From NCBI GenBank assembly GCA_032207245.1, contig CM063500.1, forward strand, positions 32,913,775 to 32,977,774: 64,000 nucleotides of DNA. Reading direction: 5' to 3'. The DNA comes from Pardosa pseudoannulata. Taxonomy: Eukaryota; Arthropoda; Arachnida; Araneae; Lycosidae. The translations under genes were made by a program, and so were the position numbers. Below the pieces are notes generated by a model, which was not told the DNA's origin, made no database searches, and was given only the letters and a program-made list of their open reading frames with translations. Shown here piece by piece: positions 1 through 9,851 of the stretch (positions are counted from its first letter, which is position 1; every line of letters starts with the position of its first letter).

Positions 1-175
1 GGAGTAACAAGAAGTGTGATATCATGTTTTGGTTAAAATAAGAACATTTTAAAGTCAGCCGATTGGGTCAGTTGACATTAGAGGGTTTACTGTCTCTGAG
101 GATGAGAGCTATGTCTAAATGCCCATGTACTTGATTAATGAGCACATATCTGCTCCATGTAAGGAAGTCATAATT
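1..175. other. AT-rich sequence, nothing recognised
   Basis: No open reading frame, promoter or repeat that I can support. It precedes the left arm of the foldback structure. Confidence 0.4.
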
Positions 176-1776
176 GTAAATGATTGCAATTCATTTCTAT
201 TTTATGATTGTGTATATGATTTTATAAATGCTCATATTACGTGAAAAATGGTATGCAATCACAATTTCATTTAAGTAAAACTAATATTGAGGCATTTTTC
301 AAAGATTCAATCTGTTTTAGAGTATTTAGTGTTCATAAACTTAAGATTTAAAGCAAAATATATGAAATTCCACTTCAAATTCCAAAATACTATGGTTTTC
401 AATTGCTTTATTATACTTTATTGCTATTGTATACTATGTTTTTATTTTAAATCTTTACTCCTATTTCATATAAAATAAGTACACAAATCATTGTTATTGT
501 TATATTTTACAGATGTCATTAAAGACACATTTAAATTTTAAAGTAAAATTTGAAATATGATCTATAACATAGTGATTTGCATCTGAACTGCAAGCAGGGA
601 CGTACACAAGGGGGGTAGGGGTTTAACCCCCCCCCCTTGAGCTCAGACAAAATGGCAAAAATAAAAATTTTAGTAGAAATTTTGCAGGCTATTAATTCTT
701 AGAATTGGCACACTCCAAAATTGAAAATATATTATTTTCTTCTAACAAAAAGTATTCGAGTATTATCCAGCTGTAGAAGACATTTTAAATGAACTTGCAA
801 ATAAAAGCACCATTGTTTGGATATTACTATATAAGTCAATAAATTTGTAACGTTTGTATACTGGTTTAATTTTCTATTTGTTGGTAAGTTATTTTTTCTT
901 ATTTTTTAGTCAAATTCATTGGTTTTCTATAGAATATTCATGTTTATACGATTATTATTTAGGTAATGTTACATTGAGTGGTTTTTTCTGGCTTGATTAA
1001 TTCCTACTTTTTAATAAAAATAAAATATTTTACCTCTTATTATAAAAAAAAAAAAATTATGTTCTTAAACTTAAAACATCAAATCAAAATTTAACTAAAC
1101 AATGTTGTCTAAATAAAAAGTCAAAATTGTGTAACTGTCTAAATTAGGGAAATAGTAGTGCTTTATTACATACTCTAATTTCTTTTAGTAGTTTAAAAAA
1201 ATTATGACCCCCCCCCTGAAAAAATTCTGTGTACGCCACTGACTGCTTATATGTGTGTCTATCTAATATTGCGAGAACTGTAGCAAAGAGGAAGGAGTAG
1301 TATGTGGAAGTGTGATACCTTTTGACAAAGGTGGGGGGGTACAAAATATTAAAAATGTTACACCATTTATAGATATCCTATATTCTGATAAAATTTCATA
1401 AACTTTTGATTGGCTATTCTTGTTTTTGTTTTATTTTTGAAGTTTGCATTTTAATCAAACAGTTGTTTCCTAGAATAACATATCTTATTTTTCATTTGAT
1501 ATTTGCATATGCAGTGTTATTCTGTCAATTTTACAAATTCTTTTGAAGCTCTTTTGAACAGTAGTATTTTAAAATTTAAAATGGAATTTAATGTATTTTG
1601 CTTTAAACCTTAACTTTATGAATACAAATTTCTCTAAAACAGATTGAATTTTTGAAAAATACCTCAATATTAGATTCACTTAAATGGAATTGTGATCCAT
1701 GTCATTTGTCATGTAATATAAACATTTATAAAACCTTTACACAATCATAAAATAGAAATGAAGTGTAATCATTTAC
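176..1776. repeat. Large imperfect foldback (inverted repeat) with about 220-bp arms
   Basis: The left arm (about 176-398) matches the reverse complement of the right arm (about 1558-1776) with scattered mismatches. For example, CATTTCTATTTTATGATTGTGT on the left pairs with the complementary block near 1740-1760, and 'AATCTGTTTTAGAG' on the left pairs with the complementary block near 1635-1650. The roughly 1.16-kb loop contains a separate hAT-like MITE at 595-1241. This could be a foldback transposon or an inverted duplication later hit by the MITE. No coding capacity is seen. Confidence 0.7.
595..1241. mobile_element. hAT-like non-autonomous element (MITE)
   Basis: The left end starts CAGGGACGTACACA and the right end, read inward on the minus strand, starts CAGTGGCGTACACA. 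These are imperfect terminal inverted repeats of the CAGNGGCGTA style common in hAT elements, each followed by a G-run or C-run. The flanks ACTGCAAG (587-594) and ACTGCTTA (1242-1249) look like a decayed 8-bp target duplication. There is no transposase reading frame, and the interior is AT-rich. The family assignment rests on termini and duplication length only. Confidence 0.6.
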
Positions 1777-1814
1777 TAGCTATCTATTTTGAATAACATT
1801 AGATTATAGTGAAA

Positions 1815-2100
1815 TTTATTTCAATCTCTTTACATTTAAATGTATATATACTATATTAAAATTATTTAACTTTAATAATTCCTTAAAAACCTCCTCTCTC
1901 CCATTCTAATTCTTTAAAATCTTTTTCCCAGCCTCTAAATGGCTTAATCAAAGGAGCGTCCTCAACTTAAAATTCATTCGATACATTTCCCAAAGCTTTC
2001 TGTTCTATAGAAGTAAATTTCCTGTCTATTCAACACGTTTTCCACTGTCGCTGGTAAATGGCTCCATGTTTTTCCTGATCTTAACAGTTTAAGATCTTAA
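1815..2100 (-). repeat. Dispersed repeat, copy 1 (second copy at 48.16-48.40 kb)
   Basis: This block matches 48160-48395 closely over about 240 bp in the same orientation, for example 'TCTTTTTCCCAGCCTCTAAA' and 'CATTTCCCAAAGCTTTCT' in both. The minus strand can be read as a broken protein-like segment, but I cannot assign a family. It is probably a fragment of an old mobile element. The minus-strand call is tentative. Confidence 0.5.
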
Positions 2101-2317
2101 CAGTTTTTGCCCATTTTCAGCTGCATTCTCATCACCAGAATAGCCTGATGTAGTTTCATTGTCATTGTCATATAATGCATCCAACCCAGATATTTGGAAG
2201 AACTACTTTTGAATTTTACTCAAATATCTAGTGTGACGTTCGAGGGGCAAGACCACTGCTACACTGGTTACTGCACTCATTGCGATACTTTTTGTTTATT
2301 TGCTTGTTGATGCTATT

Positions 2318-2534
2318 TTATTTATCAGTGTTGTTGTGGAGGAGGGGGTGGGGGATGCAACTGTAGGAATCTGAATAAAATACCACCGATGCATGACCAA
2401 ACACAGAAAGAATCCAATAATATACCACCCATCGTTCGCCGAAGATAGTGCTCGACGAGCGAGAGTCGTCAAAGTCTACAATAGCACATGAAATGCGCGA
2501 CGAGTCAGAGCCGTTATTGTATGTCAAGGGTTAA
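2318..2534. mobile_element. Lone piggyBac-like terminus ending at TTAA
   Basis: Read on the minus strand from 2534, the sequence begins TTAACCCTTGACATACAATA, close in design to the TTAACCCTTTGACAG end at 51.5 kb. TTAA is the piggyBac target site. The segment inward is moderately GC-richer than its surroundings and open for 69 codons on the minus strand (2318-2527), with no recognised domain. No matching second end was found to the left, so this looks like a truncated copy. Confidence 0.4.
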
Positions 2535-2575
2535 TGGTGGCTGGAGCATGTAAAATAGGTTTGCGGTCACAATGT

Positions 2576-2867
2576 TAAGCCCAGTGGCATTGGGGTAGTG
2601 CTTTGCTTTCCCTTGCCACAGGTTCGAGGTTCGATTCCCGGGCTGGGCAAGGTTGACTCAGCCTTTCATCCCTTCAGTGGGTAGAGAAACTGAGGATCTA
2701 TTTAAGAGATAGCATGCTTGGGAACTAAACACTGGGGGTTCTGCGTAAGACTGACCACCTAACTGGAATATATGCTTTGCACCACAGGGCCCTTGGTCTA
2801 GAAAACGGAGATTGGCACCATAGGCACCCCTAGGGGCTGTTGCGCCAAGGAGTTTAGTTTAGTTTTA
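2576..2867 (+). mobile_element. SINE-B, full length, tRNA-derived, with 11-bp target duplication
   Basis: A tRNA-like head contains an A-box-like stretch (GTGGCATTGGGGTAGTG) and a near-perfect B box (GGTTCGATTCC) around 2629-2640. A family-specific body follows ('GGGAACTAAACACTGGGGGTT', 'GGTCTAGAAAACGGAGATTGGC'), ending in GTTGCGCC and a GTTTAGTTTAG tail. Exact direct repeats GGTCACAATGT flank it at 2565-2575 and 2868-2878, which shows retroposition. It is the reference copy for the tandem array at 36.9-39.1 kb and the truncated copy at 48.8 kb. Transcription by RNA polymerase III is inferred from the boxes. Confidence 0.85.
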
Positions 2868-2878
2868 GGTCACAATGT

Positions 2879-3376
2879 GGTAAGGCCAAAGAGGGATCTT
2901 CTGCTTTGTCCCTGCTTTTAAATTATGAGGACTCGCTTTGTATAGTCCTTTCTAAGAAAATAATGTTGGCCACCTATCTGGTGCTCTTGTAATAAAATGG
3001 CTGACAAATATCTGTGGCTTGGTTGTGGCAAATGCTAGAAAAATAAGTGCCTACACATTGAAAATAATAATAATAATATTGGCCCTCTAAATTTTTCCTG
3101 TTTTTTGGCCTGCTCTAAAAAAAGTTTGCTCATCTATGTGTTAAGAGAATCGGTGAATAGAATGGCATGATAGACATCCCTAGCTATCACGAGTATGAAA
3201 GAAGCAAAGCAGGATCAAATCAAGCATTATCTCTACTAACTTGTCAGTAAATAAACATATCAAAAGCCTGTTGTTCTGTGAGAGTAGTAAAATATTTGCC
3301 ATCTATACTAAATGTCAATCATCAAGCAAATGCAAAAAAATAATGTTAGTTATTTGTGCCTTTCTATTAAAGATCT
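2879..3376. other. Intergenic sequence with a relative of the 29.9-kb tandem repeat
   Basis: About 2890-2990 ('CTTCTGCTTTGTCCCTGCTT', 'AAATTATGAGGACTCGCTT') resembles one monomer of the array at 29.87-30.88 kb, so this is a single dispersed member of that family, interrupted by the SINE-B. The rest is AT-rich with a short (AAT)n at about 3064-3078. The 68-codon ORF at 3241-3447 runs into the next element and shows no domain. Confidence 0.45.
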
Positions 3377-3384
3377 GTACTGTA

Positions 3385-4160
3385 CAGCATTGTAGCCAGA
3401 AATTATATTCAGAGGGGGATCAAGGGGAAAGACATTGTTTTTTGTGAATGATACTTCACTTAAACTACAGGTTATTAAAAAATGATTAAAAAATGTTATA
3501 AGGAGCAAATTTAAAGCCTAGAATGAGTAATGAAGTAACTACACAATCAATTTAATAGTAAAATTAACATTGAAAATTACACATGGTATTCAATTTAAAT
3601 TTTTAAAACAGCAGTATAATCAAAAAAGAATAATTTTGAAAGAAAATGAACATGTTTGAATTTTTTATCTGTATATTATAAAACATGTTCACCTTGAAAG
3701 TTTACAAAAAAAATTTCTGAATTTCTTCTGATTGTGCATCACTGTTGTGATGCGTTGCTAAAAGTCTTTTAATTTGCTCTTCTGGTCAAATACAATTTGC
3801 ACCTTCTGTTTAATTCAATGTCGCTAAACACAGTGTTGTCTATGTACAGTTAGGCAGATGACACAACCACAAGCATGGTCCATTTTCTTTCCACAAAACT
3901 GCTATATGATGGCTGAATGGTTAGGGTATTGACCTTCGGTTCTGGAGTTTGTGGGTTGGAGTCCCACTATGGCATGGATGTTCATAGCCGTTCAGAATCG
4001 TCTTTAAATAGTAGGTCCCCATCGCATTAGCCTTCATGTGGTAAAAGAGTAGATCATAGCACTCCACATCAATCCAATCCAATCTTTCCACGAAACAGTC
4101 CATTTAGAATTTTGGAGGGGGACCTGTCCCGCTAAATTCCCCCCCTTGCCTATGGCTTTG
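3385..4160. mobile_element. hAT-like non-autonomous element with a perfect 8-bp target duplication
   Basis: The octamer GTACTGTA occurs at 3377-3384 and again at 4161-4168, directly bordering the element. The left end reads CAGCATTGTAGCCAGAAATT. The right end, read inward, is CAAAGCCATAGGCAAGGGGG. Both ends lead into G-runs, as in the element at 595-1241. An 8-bp duplication with CA...TG-style ends fits the hAT superfamily. No transposase is encoded. A SINE-A copy is nested inside (3900-4083). Confidence 0.65.
3900..4083 (+). mobile_element. SINE-A, full length, tRNA-derived, nested in the hAT-like element
   Basis: The head carries an A-box-like TGGCTGAATGGTTAGGGTAT and a B-box-like GGGTTGGAGTCCC. 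The family-specific body follows ('CATAGCCGTTCAGAATCG', 'AGTAGGTCCCCATCGCATTA') and ends in GTAGATCATAGCACTCCA plus CAATCCAATC. Target duplications CTTTCCACAAAAC (3887-3899) and CTTTCCACGAAAC (4084-4096) differ at one base. Other copies lie at 6128, 22902, 29171 and 36690. Confidence 0.85.
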
Positions 4161-4168
4161 GTACTGTA

Positions 4169-4839
4169 AACTTTTTCTTGTTCTAGACTCCCTTGAAGTC
4201 AACAAGTCTTAGATAATAATCTTTCTTTAATCTTGTTTGATATTATTAGAATTTAGTGAATAAGCAAGCACAAAAATATAGTGCATAGATATATAAATTT
4301 AATTTTGAAAAAAAATCATTGAAAATATCTGTATTTGCTTATTTTTATATTTGAAAACAAGTAAAAAATTATTACTTTTCAAATTTTCTCTAAAGTTATG
4401 TTAAATGTTGAAATTGTTTATTTAAATAAGGTTTAGCTTTTTCTTCTTGTTTAAAGACAAGACAGTTTTTAAAAATTTATTTTTTTAGTTATATGTTAGA
4501 AAACTTTAGTTATTATTTTTAATTGAGGAAGCATAATGCTTAACATAATATTTTATTTCAGACTTGTTCACAATTAAATATGAAGAAAAATATAACTTTG
4601 TTGTAAATATTTAAAGTTTATCATCTTTTACTTAGGGATTTAAAAAAGTTATTTAACTCAAAGTAAAAATAAATGAGGTATTAAATAAAACAGTATTAAT
4701 TTTTAAAAAACATTCTGAATTAGAGGTATCTTTTTATGCAAATGCTCTTCACCCATGGGTATTTATGAAGTATTTTACATTTAAAATTTTGTTTATGATA
4801 GTTAAAAGTTCATTTCCTTCACAAAAGATTTTAAGTATT

Positions 4840-4878
<39 letters not shown>

Positions 4879-6118
4879 TATGGTCCAAATAAAAAGTTTA
4901 CTTAAAAAGTTCATATTTAATGTTTGTTTTTAACCAATGCAGTATTACTAATATAAATTTATTTAAATACAAGGTTTTTAGAAATTTTATTTTATTTGAA
5001 ACAAAATATGTTAAACTTTAAAAGAATGTTGTATGAAATCTAGATCTAATATATAGTTATGAAATGACATTATATATAAAATTATAAACATGAAATACTA
5101 CTAAAAATAAGTTTTCTGTCAAATATCTAAAATCTAGCAAAACAAACATCTGTTTCATCCCCAATAAAGATTTCATTTTCTATTCAATATTCCATTGATT
5201 ATTTTCTTAATTAGTTCTCTTTGATAGAATATTCTGTAGATATTTAAAGTCATAAAAGCTGAATCAAATCAAGAAAGACAAATACATTTCATACTAAAAT
5301 ATTTGTATTAACAACTTAAATATGTATCTTTTGTACGAGAAAAATAATTTAAATTATGGGATGCATGTATTATGTTCATAAATCAGCCCATTACTAAATT
5401 TACTAATGCATTATTTACTAGTAAGAGCAAATTAAATTACTTTGGGGCCCCAGACATTTTATTCTTAACATGTTTGTTATATTTCCCCCAAAGAAAAAAT
5501 ACACAAATTTAAATCAATAAATCAAGCAAAGCTGAATTAACGTAAAAAACTGAAACAAATCTTAAATTTTTACTAATAAAAATATTTAATATGCAACAGC
5601 ACATTTTACTGAAAAAAAGTTTATATAACTACATTTTTAAAATGAAAGAAAAAAGAAATTTATTGTATTGAATCTCTAAAAAAAAGTAAGTATATAAATA
5701 TGAATAAGCTTTATCCAAAAATTATCTTTTCTTATCTTAAATTCAAAGAAATTGTCATTTTCTCATAATTAATATTATTGATAGCATTTGGTCCAACATA
5801 TAAAACAGGTAAAGAATTTAATTTTAATTGATCCAATGAGTTTTATTAATAATTTAAACCTCATTTACAAATCTTTTCAAATTACTAGTTTGACTGGTTT
5901 TTTTTAAAGACACAGTCAAACATTTGTCTATGTGATCGATGATCTAGTCCTGTTTTCTAGTGCAAATTACAAATTTTAATGTTAATTATTTAGTTTGTGA
6001 AAATTGCTAAATCTATTTTTCATCTGATTAAACTTGTCATGAAAAAATTTACAGGAATATATGTTTAAATCATACAGTATACATAAAATTATGTATATTC
6101 ATATCAGGAATATACAGC
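4169..6118. other. AT-rich intergenic or intronic DNA with a 34-base poly-T tract
   Basis: No reading frame or element is recognised in about 1.9 kb. A run of 34 T occupies 4844-4877. It could be the poly(A) tail of a minus-strand retrocopy, but no recognisable body follows it. If the CHPF gene starts before the window, this is intron. Confidence 0.4.
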
Positions 6119-6127
6119 TTGATTAGG

Positions 6128-6303
6128 ACCAAACAATGGCAAAATGGTTAGGGGACTAATCCTCAATACCAGAGTTTATAGGTTTGACTCCCACTGTGGC
6201 ATGGGTGTGCATAGTCATTCGGAATCAGCTTTAAGCAGTAGGTCTTAGTCTCATTAGCCCTCATGTTGCAAAAAGTAGACCGTAGCACTCCAAACCAAAT
6301 CAT
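6128..6303 (+). mobile_element. SINE-A, full length, with 9-bp target duplication
   Basis: Same family as 3900-4083. The A-box-like sequence is TGGCAAAATGGTTAGGGGAC and the B-box-like sequence GGTTTGACTCCC. The body has 'CATTCGGAATCAGCTTTAAG' and ends 'GTAGACCGTAGCACTCCAAA'. Direct repeats TTGATTAGG at 6119-6127 and 6304-6312 mark the insertion. Confidence 0.85.
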
Positions 6304-6312
6304 TTGATTAGG

Positions 6313-7862
6313 TAAGGTAGGCAATACTTACCTTTAACAAAATATATCAGACGCTATATTTGTCTTCTGTTACCTAAAATGCCTCTAATCTAAGAAAATT
6401 ATACAGATAAGGTTTTCATGCATAAAATACAGCAGATCCTAACTTTTTGTGGTTAAGGCAGGAAGAATTATTCCCTATTTATAACTGAAATGTTTATTCT
6501 AATGTATTATTTCTATTAGGCAAGTGCAGTGAAATTTTTCCTCAAGCACATTTATGTATGAGTAAAGAGGCAGATGTTCTGTTTCTAGGATAAAAAAACG
6601 AATTTTTCTAAGGGGACAAACAAGCTTGCATTTCTGAGGAAGACTTATTCCAGGAAATTATGGTCAATATTTAGCAATGACCTTAGATTAAAATCTCATC
6701 AAGGTAGCATGTACATGCACAAGAATTTTTCTGCTTTTATTTTTACAATTAACAGCCATTCATATTAATTGCTATTAATGGAATACATAGAGGAAGAAGT
6801 CTGAAGAGACTGTTCACACATATGGGAAGAGCCATATGCGGCTTATAAACCATTATCTGCCACCTTCTGTGCTAGGATAACATCAAAATTGAGAATCAGC
6901 AGAAAGGCACAAATGATCAGAACTATTCCAGTTGCACAGTATAAGCTACAATGAGTGGCTATGCAGGGGAGATATAGCTGCTTTCTTTTATATTACTTCT
7001 TTTCTATATTTAGTAAGATGTATTGGTAAAAGAATTATATTGTGATTTAAAAATTAAACTCTAGAAACACTTCCTGTCATTTTATTCTATCTAAAATGTT
7101 TTGTGCAATATTAGTACCTGTAAAATTCTACATCTGATTACTCTTAATGGTTACTCATGGTAAATTCCTGATTTATTTCTACTATTAGATGGTCACTGAA
7201 TGGGTAAATGTTATTTTGTGGTACTAGAGACCACAAATTCAACCCTTCTTCTGTCTTAAAATACTTGTAGTCATTGGATTTGACTCTAAACAATAAATGT
7301 TTTTCTGGGCAATCTTGCCTATTAAATCATTGACTATAAGATTCTGTACTTATCTATCTCATATTTTTATTGATAGATGTGTATTTGGTTAGAAAAAAAA
7401 TAACCCAATAAGCAGACTTTGGTAAAATAGTATTCAAATGGCTCCCATTAATTATAATACTGAATTTGAAGGAATTAAAGAAAATTATTGATATTATCTT
7501 AAAAATATTGAATTAAGAATATTTAAAAATAGTTTGTGAGTATGTAATTCCTAAGTTTTTAAACTTTTAAGCAATTTTTGTTTTAAATTCAATTGTTTGT
7601 GATTAAAACTTACCCTTTCTGTGATATGCTTATACTATTACTGTATGAACATTATATGAAAACTTTGTTTTAACAAATGTATGTATTTAAACATGTTTCA
7701 TAGCCTTTAAAATTTTTATTTAAAGTACTTAACAAGAAAAGAAAAGTCTTAAGAAAAATAAATTAACAGTACATTTTCAGCAGCTTTTAAAGGTAGAAGT
7801 TTTAAAAATTCTTTGTTAAGTATTTCATGTAGGAATTGAATTATAAATTTTACATTTCACAC
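6313..7862. other. AT-rich sequence, probably intron
   Basis: No exon-like open frame, repeat or RNA gene that I can support. I looked for the N-terminal domain of the chondroitin synthase family upstream of the exon at 8343 and saw nothing convincing here. Confidence 0.4.
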
Positions 7863-8151
7863 TTCCACCTACCCACCAGTGTATACTGGAACAACACCTG
7901 GTGCCCTCCTGGAATTTAATTGTGATCGAAAATCCCATACTGCCTTAGCCAGACTCTCAACAGGCCACCTGAAATCTTTAACTTTCGAACACGGCACAAA
8001 AATTTTCCCGACCTGTACAAAATGCTGCAACCATCCAGCCTCACCAAAACATATTCTCGACTGTGTCGGACTAACCAGGGCAGATTTATTATCAGATCCC
8101 CTTATCTGCATTGACTTTCTGACTGTCAACAACCTTTTGGAGTTGATCTGA
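7863..8151 (+). pseudogene. C-terminal tail of a non-LTR retrotransposon polyprotein (fragment)
   Basis: An open frame of 90 codons ending in TGA at 8149-8151 reads as the extreme C-terminus of a retrotransposon polymerase protein. It includes 'LARLSTGHLKSL' and a zinc-knuckle-like C-x2-C-x8-H-x3-C ('CTKC...HILDC'), then 'DFLTVNNLLELI'. In arthropod non-LTR elements this arrangement follows the reverse transcriptase or RNase H domain. The frame starts abruptly in non-coding DNA, so it is a 5'-truncated insertion, and it lies in the presumed CHPF intron about 190 bp before the exon. The base composition is visibly less AT-rich than its neighbours. The GTG and ATG near 7879 are not a gene start. 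Confidence 0.7.
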
Positions 8152-8342
8152 CTATTGTCAGATCATGAGGATAAGACACACACACATTTCACACAGCTCA
8201 ATAGGAAATCTCATGCTACAGTTTTTTTAACAATTAAATTCTGTATTATTGATAATAGGTAAAAAAGGTGTTCTATAAGTACTGATATATTTCAATGCCT
8301 AATTTATTTTGTAATAATTTTATGTGTTATTTATATTTTTAG
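8152..8342 (+). other. 3' end of intron with splice acceptor
   Basis: The sequence is AT-rich and ends in a T-rich tract (TTATATTTTTAG) whose AG is at 8341-8342. That AG immediately precedes the open frame that continues the CHPF protein. No stop codon separates it from the conserved coding region. Confidence 0.7.
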
Positions 8343-9851
8343 GGTCATACTTTTATTACACATGAAGTTTCTAAATATGATAGTTTAGAAACCTCTATCC
8401 AAAAATCATCTTGGCCTAAAGATCTTAAAAATGCAGTATCTATTTATCCAGTCTCTAATCAAGAAGAACATTATTTGATTCACCATTATTTTTGCCAGCA
8501 AGAGCTTATTGACAATCAGCATCAGTTGCAAGATATTCAGGAAAAAATATTCAATATTAGTATATATATTCCTGCCAATATTAGTAAGATAACATGGCCT
8601 GTTGGCATTGAACCCCCATTCAAGCCACATGGCCGGTTTGATGTTCTTCCATGGATTTATTTCAATAAGACGCACAATTATTTAGAGAATGAATTACATG
8701 TGGTATCCCAAATTAAAGGCTTAAATAAATTTGAAATTGATGATTTGCTTAAAAGCGCTATTCAGTGGGTAAAAAATAAATTCAATGATAAATACATCTT
8801 TCAAAAATTAGTAAATGGATATAAAAGGTTTGATCCAACAAGAGGTACAGAATATATTTTAGATATGTTATTCTTAGAAGATGCGACAGGGCAAGAGGTC
8901 CTTAAACGAATTTTTGCTGTAAGACCTTTGAATGAAGTAGAAATAGTGCCAGTGCCTTTTGTTACTGAACATACAAGAGTGATTCTTTTAGTTATTATAA
9001 AAGCTAGTGAAAGAAATGAAGCATTAAGGTTTTTAGAAGATTATGCCAAAGGATGCATAGAGAAGCAAGATAGTACTGTAATGCTACTTGTGTTTTTGTA
9101 TGGCCCTCAAGATCCTGGAAAAGGGGAAAAGGAAGATGTATTTCGTCCTGTTAAAGATATGGTGAATGATCTTGTTAATAAATACAGATCTAGTGGAGCT
9201 AAATTAGCTTGGTTTAGTGTTAAAACTGTAGGGAAAATGCCACCGTATTTTGCAGTTGTTGACTTAGTTTCTAGAAAATTATCTACTGAATCTTTGATTG
9301 TGTTATGCCATGTAGGTATGGAAATACACCCAGAATATATTAATAGAGTAAGAATGAACACCATTCTTAAGACACAAGTCTTCTTCCCTATCCCTTTTCG
9401 CCAGTACCACCCTGCTCTTGCATATAAACATATCAGTTTTCCAGATAATGTTGAAGTGAAGAAAGATCTTGGTCATTTTGATAAAGACAGCTTTGAGCAT
9501 GTGAGTTTTTACCTTTCTGATTACTTATCCATTAGGAAACAAATGGACAACGGTATATCTATGATTAAATCAGATAAAGATTTGAAAAATGAAAATTTAT
9601 ATAATTTACATTTTGATTTATTTGATATATTTATACAATCACGACTACATGTCATGCGGGCTGTTGAACCTTATTTGAGGATAAGGTTCAAATTTGATTC
9701 TTGTGATTTGGAATCAAATGTACTTACATATCAAGAATGTTTACATAATCGAGAACAAAATTTAGGTACAAAATCGCAGATGGCTGCTGCAATTCTGTCT
9801 CATGCTGAAATCGATACAAAAGATACACTTCAACTCAATGGTATTTTTTAA
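8343..9851 (+). CDS. CHPF: Chondroitin polymerizing factor (CHPF/CHPF2) homologue, last coding exon (partial gene)
   Basis: The frame is open from the acceptor AG at 8341-8342 to TAA at 9849-9851, giving 502 residues. TTG at 8475 is an internal leucine codon, not a start. It matches the C-terminal two thirds of the chondroitin synthase (CHGN) family, type II Golgi proteins of chondroitin elongation. Landmarks by exon residue are RFDVLPWIYF (98-107), VNGYKRFDP (157-165) with LDMLF, FFPIPFRQYHP (347-357), FYLSDY (389-394), LHVMRAVEP (435-443) and GTKSQMA (475-481). Where catalytic synthases have a metal-binding C-D-V-D, this protein has C-H-V-G (322-325). The later histidine-rich motif is also replaced. 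This matches the polymerizing-factor branch, which acts with a chondroitin synthase rather than alone. The N-terminal domain and membrane anchor must come from exons not seen here. CHPF and CHPF2 cannot be separated by eye. Confidence 0.9.
   Translation, partial: GHTFITHEVSKYDSLETSIQKSSWPKDLKNAVSIYPVSNQEEHYLIHHYFCQQELIDNQHQLQDIQEKIFNISIYIPANISKITWPVGIEPPFKPHGRFDVLPWIYFNKTHNYLENELHVVSQIKGLNKFEIDDLLKSAIQWVKNKFNDKYIFQKLVNGYKRFDPTRGTEYILDMLFLEDATGQEVLKRIFAVRPLNEVEIVPVPFVTEHTRVILLVIIKASERNEALRFLEDYAKGCIEKQDSTVMLLVFLYGPQDPGKGEKEDVFRPVKDMVNDLVNKYRSSGAKLAWFSVKTVGKMPPYFAVVDLVSRKLSTESLIVLCHVGMEIHPEYINRVRMNTILKTQVFFPIPFRQYHPALAYKHISFPDNVEVKKDLGHFDKDSFEHVSFYLSDYLSIRKQMDNGISMIKSDKDLKNENLYNLHFDLFDIFIQSRLHVMRAVEPYLRIRFKFDSCDLESNVLTYQECLHNREQNLGTKSQMAAAILSHAEIDTKDTLQLNGIF

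Noticed and set aside
2576..6303. Possible tRNA genes at A/B-box motifs
   Set aside because: The boxes lie in dispersed SINEs with target duplications. No cloverleaf with acceptor stem could be completed by eye.
8406..8675. 89-codon minus-strand ORF over the CHPF exon
   Set aside because: Shadow of the plus-strand coding frame, which matches a known family. The same holds for 9107-9364 and 9303-9500.
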